Both the position numbers and the translations under genes were made by a program. The notes under the pieces were generated by a model. It was not told the origin of the DNA. It searched no databases and was given only the letters and a program-made list of their open reading frames with translations. This document shows, one piece after another, positions 40,610 through 51,083 of a stretch of DNA of 64,000 bases (the stretch's first letter is position 1; each line of letters starts with the position of its first letter). Source of the DNA: Mycobacterium sp. E1214 (GTDB taxonomy: Bacteria; Actinomycetota; Actinomycetes; Mycobacteriales; Mycobacteriaceae); NCBI RefSeq assembly GCF_001666755.1, contig NZ_LZJC01000123.1:1-64000 (forward strand), read 5' to 3'.

Positions 40610-42733
40610 ATGCCGATCCGGCCGCTGCTGCAGCGGTTGCGCGACAAGGACCCGCAGCGCGACGGGCTGCGCCGCGCGCTGCGGGCCGCGGTCATGGTCC
40701 CGGTGGCGGCCGGCATCGCGCTGGCCCTGGTGGGCGGCCGGACGGCGCCGCTGTTCGCGCTACTGGGCTCCATCTGGCTGCTGGTGGTCACCGAGTTCCC
40801 CGGCGACCGGCGTCAGCGCGCAATCGCCTACCTCGGCCTCGCGGCCGGCGCGACGCCGCTGATCGTCGCCGGCAGCCTGCTCGCGCCCGTCCCCTGGCTG
40901 GCCGTGGCCATCGTGTTCGCGCTGGGCGCCGCGGTGACGTACGCGGCGGCGGCCAGCGCCACCCTGTCCGCCGGACAGCGGGCCGTCCTGCTGGCCTTCG
41001 TGTGGCCGGTCAGCACCCCGGCGGAATCCCTCGCCGACCGGCTGCTGGGCTGGTTGATCGCCGTCGCGGTGTGCGTGCCGGCGGCGCTGTACCTGTTCCC
41101 GCCGCGCCACCACGACGGCCTGCGCAGCAAGGCCGCGCAGGCGTGCCGGGTGCTGGCCGACCGCATCGAGGGCTGCGGCCCGGCCGACGCCGTCGTCGAG
41201 GCGATGGACGGGCTGCGCGCCGAGTTCATGGCCGTCGCCTACCAACCCGTCGGCCTGAGCGCCGGCAGCCGCGCGCTGGTGCGGGTGGTCGACTTCCTCG
41301 AGCTGGCGTCCGACACCGTGGACGCCGACACCGGCGCGGTGCTGGGGCCGATCGCCGATCCGGCCGTCGACATCTTGCGACGCTGCGCCGCCATGCTCGA
41401 AACGGACGAGCCGGCGGACCGCGACGCCCTCGGCCGCTCGCTGCCGCGGCTGCGGGCGCTGGCGCGGGAGCGCTACCGCGACGCCGTGCGCCAGATCCTC
41501 GAGGCCACGGACGACGCGGCCGCCATTGCGGCCGGTCGGCGGCTGCTGTCCTGCCGCGTGGTCACGACGACGATCGGGTTGACGGGCCGGGTGGTGGCCG
41601 CGGCCGTGGCCGCCGACGCCCGGCCCGCCTGGGCCCGGGCGCTGGGTCTGCGGCTGCCGCCGAGCGGGCTCACCGACCGCCCGGCGCCGGATTCCGCGGC
41701 CGCGTCGCAAGCGATTCCGTCGCGCTTCCTCGGGGTGCGGTCGGTCGCCGCGCACAACAGCCTGCGCACCGGCGTCGGCCTGGCGCTGGCCGTGGCCGTC
41801 ACGCACCTGCACCCGGTGCAGCACGGCTTCTGGGTCGTGGTGGGCACCATGACGGTGCTCGGCAGCAGCGCGGTGTCCACCAGAACCCGCGTGGTGCAGG
41901 CCGTCGTGGGCACCGCGTTGGGCATCGCGCTGGGCGCGGCGCTGGTGGCGGCCGTCGGCGCCCGGTCCGAGGTGTTGTGGGCGCTGCTGCCCGTGTCGGT
42001 GTTCGGGTCGGCCTACCTGCCGCGGCTCTTCTCGTTCGGCGTCGCCCAGGCGATGGGCGCGCTGAGCCTGTTGATCACCCTGAACCTCACCGACCCCAGC
42101 GGTTGGCGCGTGGGCCTGCTGCGCATCGAGGACGTCGCGATGGGCGCCGCCATGGGGTTGATCGTCTCGCTGCTGCTGTGGCCGCGCGGGGCGTCCGCCG
42201 CGGCGTCGGCGCTCATCGCCGAGGCGCAGCGCGTCAACCTGCGCTACCTGCGGGCGGCGGTGCTGCGCGTCACCCGCCATCCGGGCGACGCGGTCGCGCT
42301 CGCGGCCCTCGGCCGCGAGGCGGGGCTGGGCAACCGGATGGTGGACGACGCTGTGCGGCAATACCTTCGGGAGACCGGCAGCGAGGCCCACCTGCGGACG
42401 CCGGTGGTGCGGGCGGCCAACCACGCCACCTGGGTGCGCATCGCGGCCGACCTGATCGCCGACATCAGGACGCTGCCCCCGGGCGGCGCCTGCCCCGGCA
42501 CCCGCGAGGTGCTGGAGCGCCACCTGGACTTCGTGGAACGGCAGATCGCCGGGCGCGACGACGGCCCCGGGCCGCCCCTGGCGGGCGAGTTCGTCCGCGC
42601 GCTGCGCGGCGAAAGCCGCGGGGACGCGCTGACGGTCGAGAACGCGCAGCCGCTCGTCACCGTCGCGGCCAATCTTGCTCAGCTGGAATACATTTCGCGC
42701 GTGACACCGGAAGCCGCCGTCGTCGCGGGCTAG
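40610..42733 (+). CDS. FUSC family membrane transporter-like protein
   Basis: A 707-residue protein with two blocks of membrane helices (about residues 22-165 and 380-530), each followed by a long cytoplasmic helical region. The second block (SLRTGVGLALAVAVTHLHPVQHGFWVVVG, TRTRVVQAVVGTALGIALGA) is the fusaric-acid-resistance/aromatic-acid-exporter (FUSC) signature. It may export organic acids; no partner membrane-fusion protein is adjacent. The start is 24 bp after the YqeY gene. It has no counterpart at this place in M. tuberculosis as I recall. Confidence 0.8.
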   Translation: MPIRPLLQRLRDKDPQRDGLRRALRAAVMVPVAAGIALALVGGRTAPLFALLGSIWLLVVTEFPGDRRQRAIAYLGLAAGATPLIVAGSLLAPVPWLAVAIVFALGAAVTYAAAASATLSAGQRAVLLAFVWPVSTPAESLADRLLGWLIAVAVCVPAALYLFPPRHHDGLRSKAAQACRVLADRIEGCGPADAVVEAMDGLRAEFMAVAYQPVGLSAGSRALVRVVDFLELASDTVDADTGAVLGPIADPAVDILRRCAAMLETDEPADRDALGRSLPRLRALARERYRDAVRQILEATDDAAAIAAGRRLLSCRVVTTTIGLTGRVVAAAVAADARPAWARALGLRLPPSGLTDRPAPDSAAASQAIPSRFLGVRSVAAHNSLRTGVGLALAVAVTHLHPVQHGFWVVVGTMTVLGSSAVSTRTRVVQAVVGTALGIALGAALVAAVGARSEVLWALLPVSVFGSAYLPRLFSFGVAQAMGALSLLITLNLTDPSGWRVGLLRIEDVAMGAAMGLIVSLLLWPRGASAAASALIAEAQRVNLRYLRAAVLRVTRHPGDAVALAALGREAGLGNRMVDDAVRQYLRETGSEAHLRTPVVRAANHATWVRIAADLIADIRTLPPGGACPGTREVLERHLDFVERQIAGRDDGPGPPLAGEFVRALRGESRGDALTVENAQPLVTVAANLAQLEYISRVTPEAAVVAG

Positions 42734-44424
42734 CGCAGGGTGCGGGTGCCGTCGGCGCCACGCCGGGTGACGCGCCGGGCGTCGAGCAGCTCCAGCAGCG
42801 GAACCGCGACCCGCCGGGTGGTGTCCAGCGCGCGGCGGGCCTCGCTGACGGTGAACGGCTGCCGCAGCGTCGCCAGCACGCCCGCCGCCCGGTCCAGGGC
42901 GTCGGGGCCCAGCACGACGCCGTCGGCGATCCGCGTCAGCCGGCCGGCGCGCACGGCGGCGGCCAACTCCTTGGGGCCCAGCCCGAGCTCGGCGAGCTCG
43001 TCGGCCTCGGGCGCCCGGAACGGCTCGGCCGCCAGCCAGTCCTCGACGGTGCCGACCGCCTTCTCGACGCGGGCGGGCAGTCCCGCTCCCGGCGCGCGGA
43101 CCAGCCCGTCGGACACCTGCAGGCCGGTGCCCGCCAGCAGCGGCGCCAGCAGCTCGGCGGCCGGGAGCCCCACGCCGCGGCGCAGGGTTTCCATCGGCAT
43201 GCCCGCCGCGATGGCGTGGTCGTCGGCCCAGCGGCGCGCCTGCTCGACGGCGTCGCGCCGCCGCGCCTCCCACCACTGCGGGTCCACCACCCAGTCGCCC
43301 ACCCGCTCCCCGTACGCGGGCAGGCCCATCGCGCGCAACTCGCCGACGCGGGCGCACGCGGGCGGGTGCGCGCGGCCCGTCGCCAGCTCGGCGGCGCGGA
43401 CCCGGGCCGCGCCGCGGCGGCGCAGCGGCGGCGGGCGGACGTCGAGCACGGTGATGCCCGCCGCGATCCGGTGCTCGCCGGGGTCGCGCAACAGCCCCAC
43501 GTCACCCACCCGCAGTGGCAGCGGCCGCGCCAGCCGCAACCGTGCCGCCGGCGCCCCGAGCGGGCGCACCTGCACCGCGACGGCCGCCGAGCCGATGTGC
43601 AGCACCAGCTGACGGTGCAGCGGGCCCGGGGCCCGCAACGCGACGTCGACCTCGGTGGTGTCCAGCCAGGCGCCCGGCGTCCGCGCGGTGTCGCCGCGGC
43701 CGACGTCGTGGCGATCCACGCCCCGCAGGTTCAGCGCGACGCGGGACACCGGCCCGGCCGCGGCGACGTCGCGGCCCAGCGACTGCAGCCCGCGGACGGT
43801 GACGCGGCGCCCGGCGAGCTCCAGCTCGTCGCCCACGCGCACCGTGCCGGCCGCGAGCGTCCCGGTCACCACGGTCCCCGCGCCGCGCACGGAGAAGGAG
43901 CGGTCGATCCACAGTCGCACGTCGGCGCCGGGATCCGGGGCGGGCAGCCGGCCGGTCAGCGCCACCAGCTCCGCACGCACCCGGTCCAGGTCGGTGCCGA
44001 GGGCGACGGCCGCGCCCGCGAGGAAGGTGCCGGCGAGCCGCTCGCCGACCTGCGCGACGGCCGGGCGGGGATCGGCGAGGTCGGCCTTGCTGATCACCAC
44101 CAGACCGTGGCGCACCCCGAGCGCGTCGAGGGCCGCCAGGTGTTCCTCGGACTGGGGCATCCACCCCTCGGTGGCCGCCACCACGAAGACGACCGCCGGG
44201 ACGGCACCGACCCCGGCCAGCATGTTGGCGACGAAACGCTCGTGGCCGGGCACGTCGACGAACGCCAGCTGCCGGCCGCCCAGTTCGGTCCACGCATAGC
44301 CCAGGTCGATGGTCAGGCCCCGGCGCCGCTCTTCGGCCAGCCGGTCCGGCCACATGCCGGTCAGCCGGTGCAGCAGCGTCGACTTGCCGTGGTCGACGTG
44401 CCCCGCGGTCGCTATGACGAACAC
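42730..44424 (-). CDS. selB: Selenocysteine-specific elongation factor SelB
   Basis: A 564-residue translation GTPase that carries Sec-tRNA to UGA codons marked by a SECIS hairpin. G1 is ATAGHVDHGKSTLLHRL (residues 5-21), G3 DVPGHERF, G4 SKAD, followed by EF-Tu-like domains 2-3 and C-terminal winged helices (from about residue 400: PFTVSEARRALDTTRRVAVPLLE) that bind the SECIS RNA. All G motifs are intact. Its N-terminus overlaps the end of selA by 13 bp. Confidence 0.95.
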   Translation of the reverse strand: MFVIATAGHVDHGKSTLLHRLTGMWPDRLAEERRRGLTIDLGYAWTELGGRQLAFVDVPGHERFVANMLAGVGAVPAVVFVVAATEGWMPQSEEHLAALDALGVRHGLVVISKADLADPRPAVAQVGERLAGTFLAGAAVALGTDLDRVRAELVALTGRLPAPDPGADVRLWIDRSFSVRGAGTVVTGTLAAGTVRVGDELELAGRRVTVRGLQSLGRDVAAAGPVSRVALNLRGVDRHDVGRGDTARTPGAWLDTTEVDVALRAPGPLHRQLVLHIGSAAVAVQVRPLGAPAARLRLARPLPLRVGDVGLLRDPGEHRIAAGITVLDVRPPPLRRRGAARVRAAELATGRAHPPACARVGELRAMGLPAYGERVGDWVVDPQWWEARRRDAVEQARRWADDHAIAAGMPMETLRRGVGLPAAELLAPLLAGTGLQVSDGLVRAPGAGLPARVEKAVGTVEDWLAAEPFRAPEADELAELGLGPKELAAAVRAGRLTRIADGVVLGPDALDRAAGVLATLRQPFTVSEARRALDTTRRVAVPLLELLDARRVTRRGADGTRTLR

Positions 44425-45637
44425 GCCCGCACCGCCGCGGCCAGCAGCGCGTCGTCCTCCGGCGCGACGGTGCGCAGGTCCAGCAGGCAGCGACCACCCT
44501 CGAGGCGCCCGACGACCGGCGGGTCACCGGCGCGCAGGGCAGCCGCGTACGGCTCGGGCAGGCTCACGGCGGCGCTGGGCAGCGCGACCCCCGGCGCCCC
44601 GCCGCCGCCGACGGCGGCGGCGCAGTCGACCGCCCGGGCGTCGGGCAGCTGCGCGGCCAGGGCCACGGCGCGGGCGCGCAGCCGCGCCGGGTCGGCGGCC
44701 AGCGCCTGCGCCACCGGCGGCGGCGGGCCCAGCAGCGTCGCTTCCAGCGCGGCCAGCGTCAGCTTGTCGACGCGCAGGGCGCGCGCGGTCGGGTGCCGGC
44801 GCAGCCGCTCGATCAGGTCGGCCCGGCCGACCAGCAGGCCGGCCTGCGGGCCGCCGAGCAGCTTGTCCCCGCTCGCGGTGACCAGGTCGGCGCCGTCGCG
44901 CAGCATCGACGCGGCGTCCGGCTCGTCGGGCAGCGCGGGATGCGGTTGCAGCAACCCGGACCCGATGTCGGCCACCAGCGGCACGCCCCGCTCGCCGAGC
45001 ACCGGGGCCAGCTCCCGGACCTCGACGGCGGCGGTGAACCCGCTGACGTGGAAGTTCGACGGGTGCACCTTGAGCACGAAACCCGTGTCGGGGCCGACGG
45101 CCTCGGTGTAGTCGCGCAGGTGGGTGCGGTTGGTGGTCCCCACCTCGCGCAGCCGAGACCCCGTGGCGGCCAGCAGTTCTGGGATGCGGAAGCCGTCCCC
45201 GATCTCGACCAGCTCGCCCCGGCTGAGCACGATCTCCTTGCCGGGGGCCAGCGCGAGCGCGGCCAGCACCAAAGCCGCGGCGTTGTTGTTGACGACGTGC
45301 ACGCCGCCGGCGCCGGGCACCGCGGCGGCCAGCGCGGCCAGCGCGCCCCCGCGTCCAGCGCCGCCCGCGACAGGGGAGCCCGGCCCAGATTGGTGTGCAC
45401 CACCACGCCGGTCGCGTTGACGACGGGGCGCAGGCTCGACGCGGTGGCGGGCAGCGCGGCGACGGCGTGCTCGGCGACCCGCTCGGGTTCGATCTCCCCG
45501 GCGCGCGCCCGCTGCTGGGCGTCGGCGACCACCGACTTCACCAGGGTCCGGCCCAGCACCCGCTGCGCCTCGACGAGCCGCGGATCGGCGAGCAGCGCGT
45601 CGGTGCGGGGCACCTGGCGCCTCGGGTCGTCAGGCAT
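44412..45637 (-). pseudogene. selA: L-seryl-tRNA(Sec) selenium transferase, frameshifted by internal deletion
   Basis: SelA converts Ser-tRNA(Sec) to Sec-tRNA(Sec) with a PLP lysine. The N-terminal part (45637 to about 45352) reads normally to VVHTNLGRAPLSRAALDA. The C-terminal part lies in another frame from about 45350 (GGALAALAAAVPGAGG, VVNNNAAALVLAAL, TASGDKLLGGPQAG with the PLP Lys). By comparison with E. coli SelA, about 23-24 residues between these parts are missing (the segment corresponding to VTLEYDLDDAGRG). The joint at about 45345-45355 is thus an out-of-frame deletion. Either selA is dead or the assembly has collapsed a GC-rich stretch. Confidence 0.85.
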
Positions 45638-45642
45638 GGAGG

Positions 45643-45737
45643 TGGCGGAGGCGGACGGGAATCGAACCCGCCAGCGGCAGCGTCTGCCGCTCGTCAGTTT
45701 TGAAGACCGCGCCGGTCACCAGACCGGACACACCTCC
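45643..45737 (-). tRNA. selC: tRNA-Sec (anticodon UCA)
   Basis: A 95-nt tRNA ending in encoded CCA. The anticodon loop CTTCAAA gives UCA (complement at 45701-45703). The extra-long variable arm has a perfect 8-bp stem (AGCGGCAG with CTGCCGCT), and the T-arm is GGCGGGTTCGATTCCCGTC. Acceptor GGAGGTG pairs with the 3' CGCCTCC. It sits directly upstream of selA and divergent from selD, within a complete Sec gene set. Confidence 0.95.
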
Positions 45738-45756
45738 CTGGACCATGAGGACAATT

Positions 45757-46770
45757 ATGGACGCCGTGACCACCCCGGCGACCTACCGACTGACCCAGTA
45801 CGCCCACGGCGGCGGGTGCGCGTGCAAGATCCCGCCCGGCGAGCTCGAAGAGGTGGTGAAGGGATTGGGGGCCGCCCCGGCGCGCGACCCGGTCGGCGAG
45901 CTGCTGGTCGGCCTGGACAGCGGCGACGACGCGGCGGTGGTGCGCCTGCACGGGGGCACGGCGCTGATCGCGACCACCGACTTCTTCACCCCGGTCGTCG
46001 ACGATGCCTACGACTGGGGCCGCATCGCGGCCACCAACGCGCTGTCGGACGTCTACGCCATGGGCGGGCGCCCGGTGGTGGCGGTCAACCTGCTGGGCTG
46101 GCCGCGCGACGTGCTGCCGTTCGAGCTGGCGGCCGAGACGCTGCGCGGCGGGCTGGACGTGTGCGCGGCCGCGGGCTGCCACCTGGCCGGGGGGCACAGC
46201 GTCGACGACCCCGAACCCAAGTACGGGCTGGCGGTGACGGGCATCGCGGACCCGAACCGGTTGCTGCGCAACGACTCCGGCCGCCCGGGCCTGCCGCTGA
46301 CGCTGACCAAGCCGCTGGGTGTCGGCGTGCTCAACAGCAGGCACAAGGCCACCGGCGAACGCTTCCCGCAGGCCGTTGAGGCCATGACCACTCTGAACGC
46401 CGAGGCGTCCGCCGCGGCGCTGGCGGCCGGCGCCGAATGCGCCACGGACGTGACGGGATTCGGGCTCTTGGGGCACCTGCACAAGCTGGCCAGGGCCAGC
46501 GGCGTCACCGCCGTGCTCGACGCCGCGGCGGTGCCCTACCTGGACGGCGCCCGCGAGGCGCTCGCGGCCGGCTACGTCAGCGGGGGCACCCGGCGCAACC
46601 TCGAGTGGGTGGCGCCGCACGCCGACCTGACGCGGGTGGCCGAGTCCGAGGCGCTGCTGCTCGCCGACGCGCAGACCTCCGGGGGCCTGCTGATCGCCGG
46701 GGAGATCCCGGGCGCCCCCGTCGTCGGCGAACTGGTGCCGCGCGGCGCACACACCATCGTGGTGCGCTGA
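45757..46770 (+). CDS. selD: Selenide, water dikinase
   Basis: A 337-residue enzyme making selenophosphate, the selenium donor for SelA. The catalytic Cys and Lys are in HGGGCACKIPPGEL (Cys, not Sec). The ATP-binding region has LDSGDDAAVVRL and TTDFFTPVVDDAYDWGRIAATNALSDVYAMGG. The ATG at 45757 is preceded by AGGA; an in-frame ATG at 45745 is the alternative. It is 40 bp upstream of the formate dehydrogenase genes and probably transcribed with them. Confidence 0.93.
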   Translation: MDAVTTPATYRLTQYAHGGGCACKIPPGELEEVVKGLGAAPARDPVGELLVGLDSGDDAAVVRLHGGTALIATTDFFTPVVDDAYDWGRIAATNALSDVYAMGGRPVVAVNLLGWPRDVLPFELAAETLRGGLDVCAAAGCHLAGGHSVDDPEPKYGLAVTGIADPNRLLRNDSGRPGLPLTLTKPLGVGVLNSRHKATGERFPQAVEAMTTLNAEASAAALAAGAECATDVTGFGLLGHLHKLARASGVTAVLDAAAVPYLDGAREALAAGYVSGGTRRNLEWVAPHADLTRVAESEALLLADAQTSGGLLIAGEIPGAPVVGELVPRGAHTIVVR

Positions 46771-46810
46771 CCCCGCGGCGAGTTTGGCCGACCGGCACTA
46801 GGGTGGGGAC

Positions 46811-49800
46811 ATGAGCGTGCGGAGACTCTTCCTCGAATGGCCCGTCGTGCGTCAGCTGCGCTCGGGTGACAAGTTGGGCCGCGGGTCGGCCGTCACGTCC
46901 AAGCAAACCCGCGCCGTCGCGCCGCGCACCACCACGGCCGACCGTGTGGTGCAAAGCATCTGCCCGTACTGCGCCGTCGGCTGCGGGCAGCGGGTGTACG
47001 TCAAGGACGAGCGGGTGGTCCAGATCGAAGGCGATCCCGACTCGCCGATCTCGCGAGGCCGCCTGTGCCCCAAGGGTTCCGCCAGCGAGCAGCTGGTCAA
47101 CTCGCCGGGCCGGCAGGTGACGGTGCTCTACCGCGCGCCGCGGGCGACCGACTGGCAGTCGCTGGAGTTGGACACCGCGATCGACATGATCGCCGACCGG
47201 TTCGTCGAGGCACGCCGCAACGCCTGGCAGGACATCGACAAGAAGGGCAACCTGCTGCGCCGCACCATGGGCATCGCCGCGCTCGGCGGCGCCACCCTGG
47301 ACAACGAAGAGAACTACCTGATCAAAAAACTCTTCACCGCCGCAGGCGCGATCCAGATCGAGAACCAAGCGCGTATTTGACACAGCGCAACGGTTCCCGG
47401 TCTGGGAGCTTCCTTCGGGCGCGGCGGCGCCACCCAATCACTGCAGGACATGGCCAACGCCGACTGCATCGTCATCCAGGGCTCCAACATGGCCGAGTGC
47501 CACCCGGTGGGCTTCCAGTGGGTGGAGGAGGCCCGGGCCCGCGGCGCGCGCATCATCCACGTCGACCCCCGCTTCACCCGCACCTCGGCGGTGTCCGACC
47601 GGCACATTCCCATCCGGGCGGGCTCGGACGTGGTGCTGCTCGGCGCGCTGATCAACCACATCCTGGCCAACGACCTGTGGTTCCGTGACTACGTCGTGGC
47701 CTACACCAACGCCGCGACGCTGATCAACGAGGACTTCCGCGACACCGAGGATCTCGGCGGCCTGTTCTCCGGGTTCGACCCGCAGACCGGACAGTACGAC
47801 ACGTCGACCTGGGCCTACGACGAGCAAGGCAACGGCCACGTCGAGTCGCCCGGCGGCGGCCACGAGCACGGCGCCGACACCGCGGCCAGCGCGGCCGGCC
47901 AGGAGCAGGGCAGCGGTGGCCCGCCGCTCGCGCACGCCCGGGTCAAGCGCGACGAGACCCTGCAGCACCCGCGGACGGTGTTCCAGATCCTCAAGCGCCA
48001 CTACGCCCGCTACACCCCGGAGATGGTGACCGAGGTTTGCGGCATCGGCCGTGCGGATTTCGACTACCTGGCCCGCTCCATCGTGGAGAACTCCGGGCGC
48101 GAGCGCACCACCTGCTTCGCCTACGCCGTCGGCTGGACCCAGCACACCCTCGGCGCCCAATTCATCCGCACCGCAACGATTTTGCAGCTGCTGCTGGGCA
48201 ACGTGGGGCGGCCGGGCGGCGGGATCATGGCGTTGCGCGGGCACGCCACCATCCAGGGCTCCACGGACATCCCGACGCTGTTCAACCTGCTGCCGGGCTA
48301 CCTGCCGATGCCCAAGGCGGGCCTGCACGACACCTTCGCCGACTACCTCGCGGCGGTCGGGTCCAAGAAGCAGAAGGGCTTCTGGGCCAACGCTGATGTC
48401 TACACCGTCAGCCTGCTCAAGGCGTGGTGGGGCGACGCCGCCACGAAGGACAACGACTTCGCCTACGACTACCTGCCCCGGCTGACCGGCCCGCACGGCA
48501 CCTACCAGACCGTGATGTCGATGCTCGACGACGAGGTCGAGGGGTATTTCCTGCTCGGGCAGAACCCGGCCGTCGGGTCCGCGCACGGTCGCATGCAGCG
48601 CCTCGGGATGGCCCACCTCAAGTGGCTGGTGGTGCGCGACCTCAACCTCATCGAGTCGGCCACCTGGTGGAAGGACGGCCCGGAGATCGCCTCCGGTGAG
48701 CTCAAGACCTCCGACATCGAGACCGAGGTGTTCTTCCTGCCCGCGGCGACGCACGTCGAGAAGGCCGGATCCTTCACGCAGACGCAGCGATTGGTGCAGT
48801 GGCGGCACAAGGCGGTGGAGCCGCCGGGGCAGTGCCAGAGCGAACTGCAGTTCTTCTTCGAGCTGGGCAAGCGGATCCGCCAGCGCCTGGCCGGGTCCAC
48901 CGACGAGCGCGACCGGCCGCTGCTGGACCTGACGTGGGACTACCCGACCGACGAGCACGGCGAGCCCGACGGCGAGGCCGTGCTCGCCGAGATCAACGGC
49001 TACCACGTCGACGGCCCGGACGCGCGCCGGCCGTTGACGTCCTACACCGAGATGCGCGCCGACGGGTCGACCGCCGGCGGCTGCTGGATCTACACCGGCG
49101 TGTACGCCGACGCGACCAACCAGGCCGCGCGCCGCGTCCCGCATGGCGGTGACTCGCCGAGTCAGCAGGAGTGGGGCTGGGCGTGGCCGGCCGACCGGCG
49201 GATCCTCTACAACCGCGCGTCGGCCGACCCGGACGGGAAGCCGTGGAGCGAGCGCAAGCGGCTCGTCTGGTGGGACGCCGACCAGGGCCGCTGGACGGGA
49301 CACGACGTGCCGGACTTCGTTGCCGACCGGGCGCCGGGCAGCCGCCCGGATCCCGACGTCGGCGGCCCGGACGCCTTGGCCGGCGACGACCCGTTCATCA
49401 TGCAGGCCGACGGCAAGGGCTGGCTGTTCGCGCCCAAGGGCGTGGTCGACGGGCCGCTGCCCACGCACTACGAACCGCAGGAGTCGCCGGTCGCCAACGC
49501 GCTGTACCCGCAGCAGCGCAACCCGGGCCGAATCACGTTCCCGCGCAAGGACAATCTCAGCGCGCCCAGCGCCGGGGAGCCCGGCGCCGACGTGTACCCG
49601 TACGTGTTCACCACGTATCGTCTGACCGAGCACCACACCGCCGGCGGCATGAGCCGCTGGCTGCCCTATCTCTCGGAGCTGCAACCGGAGATGTTCTGCG
49701 AGGTCTCCCCGGAGCTGGCCGCCGAGCGCGGCCTGACGCCCTACGGGTGGGCGACCATCGTGTCGCCCCGCGCGGCGATCGAGGCGCGCGTCCTGGTCAC

Positions 49801-50131
49801 GCGCCGGGTGACGCCGTTGGTGGTCAACGGCCACACCGTGCACCAGATCGGGTTGCCCTACCACTGGGGTGTCGGCGGCGACGCGGTGGTCAGCGGGGAC
49901 GCAGCCAACGACCTGTTGGGCGTGACCCTGGATCCCAACGTTCAGATCCAGGAATCCAAGGCGGGGTCGTGCGACATCCGTCCCGGGCGCCGGCCGCAGG
50001 GTGCGGAACTGCTGCGGCTGATCGCCGACTACCAGTCCCGCTCCGGCGCCACCGCCGAGACCGGCAACGTGCGGGTGAGTGCCGCCGCCTGGGAAGGAGG
50101 AGCCGATGGGCCAGCTCAGCGGGCCGACTGA
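46811..50131 (+). CDS. Formate dehydrogenase alpha subunit, selenoprotein (UGA = Sec190)
   Basis: A 1,106-residue molybdenum enzyme oxidising formate to CO2. The 4Fe-4S motif is CPYCAVGCGQ...CPKG (from residue 51). The TGA at 47378-47380 is codon 190 and falls in NQARI-Sec-HSATVPGLGASFGRGG, exactly where E. coli FdnG/FdhF have Sec. The same frame continues to 50131, with MGD-binding motifs (VIQGSNMAECHPVGFQW; GSDVVLLGALINHIL) and a C-terminal molybdopterin-dinucleotide domain (LPYHWGVGGD). A Gly/His/Ala-rich insert lies near residues 345-375. A naive gene caller would report two broken ORFs. It overlaps the beta-subunit gene by 26 bp. Confidence 0.95.
47378..47411 (+). promoter_or_regulatory. 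Bacterial SECIS element with Sec UGA
   Basis: Twelve bases after the UGA, GTTCCC (47393-47398) pairs with GGGAGC (47404-47409) around a GGTCT loop. The E. coli fdhF SECIS has the same GGUCU loop atop a GC-rich stem at nearly the same distance. SelB would bind this loop in the mRNA. Confidence 0.85.
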
Positions 50132-51083
50132 CCCGACCACCGACGCCGGCTGGGCCGATCCGAAGCCCCGCAAGGGCTTCTTCACCGACACCTCGATCTG
50201 CATCGGCTGCAAGGCCTGCGAGGTGGCCTGCAAGGAGTGGAACCACAACCCGCGCGACGGGGAGCTGGAGCTGCTCGGGTCGTCCTACGACAACACCGGG
50301 GCGTTGGGAGCCAGCACCTGGCGCCACGTCGCGTTCATCGAGCAGGGCCGCGACCGCATCGACGAGGCCCGCGAATCCGGCCGGGCCCTGGTCGGTTTGG
50401 GCATGCCGGCGGTCCCCGGGCGCGACGAGCCCGACACCACACCGCCGGACACCCCCGAGTTCCGGTGGCTGATGTCGTCGGACGTGTGCAAGCACTGCAC
50501 CCACGCCGGCTGCCTGGACGTCTGCCCGACGGGCGCGCTGTTTCGCACCGAGTTCGGCACCGTCGTCGTGCAGGCCGACGTCTGCAACGGCTGCGGCACC
50601 TGCGTGGCCGGCTGCCCGTTCGGCGTGGTCGAACGCCGCAGCGACGGCACCTACGCGACCCCCGCGGAGCGGCCCGGCCGGCCGGACCGGCCTGAGCACA
50701 CCTTCGTCACCGGCGTCGCGCAGAAGTGCACGCTGTGTTACGACCGCCTGGTCGAGGACCAGACGCCGGCGTGCGCCCAGACGTGCCCGACGACGTCGAT
50801 CAAGTTCGGCAACCACGACGACCTGGTGGACCAGGCGCGGCGGCGGGTCGCGCAGCTGCGCGGCGAAGGGCGCACGGAGGCAAGGCTTTACGGCGCCAAC
50901 GAGAACGACGGGGTCGGCGGCACCGGGTCGGTGTTCCTGCTGCTCGACGAGCCCGAGGTGTACGGGCTGCCGCCCGATCCGCGGGTGTGCACCGCCGACC
51001 TGCCGACCATGTTCAAGCGGGCGGGCATCGCCGCGGCCGGCATGGTCGGGGCGGCCGCGCTCGCGTTCTGGAGGAGCCGATGA
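50106..51083 (+). CDS. Formate dehydrogenase iron-sulfur (beta) subunit
   Basis: A 325-residue electron-transfer subunit with four cysteine groups for 4Fe-4S clusters: CIGCKACEVACKEW (near residue 32), CKHCTHAGCLDVCP, CNGCGTCVAGCPFG and CTLCYDRLVEDQTPACAQTCP. A C-terminal membrane helix (AGIAAAGMVGAAALAFW) would anchor it. The ATG at 50106 has a strong GGAAGGAGG site inside the end of the alpha gene. It overlaps the next gene as ATGA. Confidence 0.92.
   Translation: MGQLSGPTDPTTDAGWADPKPRKGFFTDTSICIGCKACEVACKEWNHNPRDGELELLGSSYDNTGALGASTWRHVAFIEQGRDRIDEARESGRALVGLGMPAVPGRDEPDTTPPDTPEFRWLMSSDVCKHCTHAGCLDVCPTGALFRTEFGTVVVQADVCNGCGTCVAGCPFGVVERRSDGTYATPAERPGRPDRPEHTFVTGVAQKCTLCYDRLVEDQTPACAQTCPTTSIKFGNHDDLVDQARRRVAQLRGEGRTEARLYGANENDGVGGTGSVFLLLDEPEVYGLPPDPRVCTADLPTMFKRAGIAAAGMVGAAALAFWRSR

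Noticed and set aside
41002-45111. A very long plus-strand open frame (1,369 codons) across the FUSC, selB and selA region
   Set aside because: Its translation is Arg/Ala/Gly-rich low-complexity without motifs, while FUSC, SelB and SelA all read with clear family motifs in other frames. It is a high-GC shadow.
46811-47380. Formate dehydrogenase as a pseudogene with a premature stop
   Set aside because: The UGA is at the conserved Sec site, the frame continues, a SECIS hairpin follows, and a tRNA-Sec gene is nearby.
47438-50248. Minus-strand open frame of 936 codons opposite formate dehydrogenase
   Set aside because: It mirrors the codon pattern of the real dehydrogenase and has no recognisable domain.
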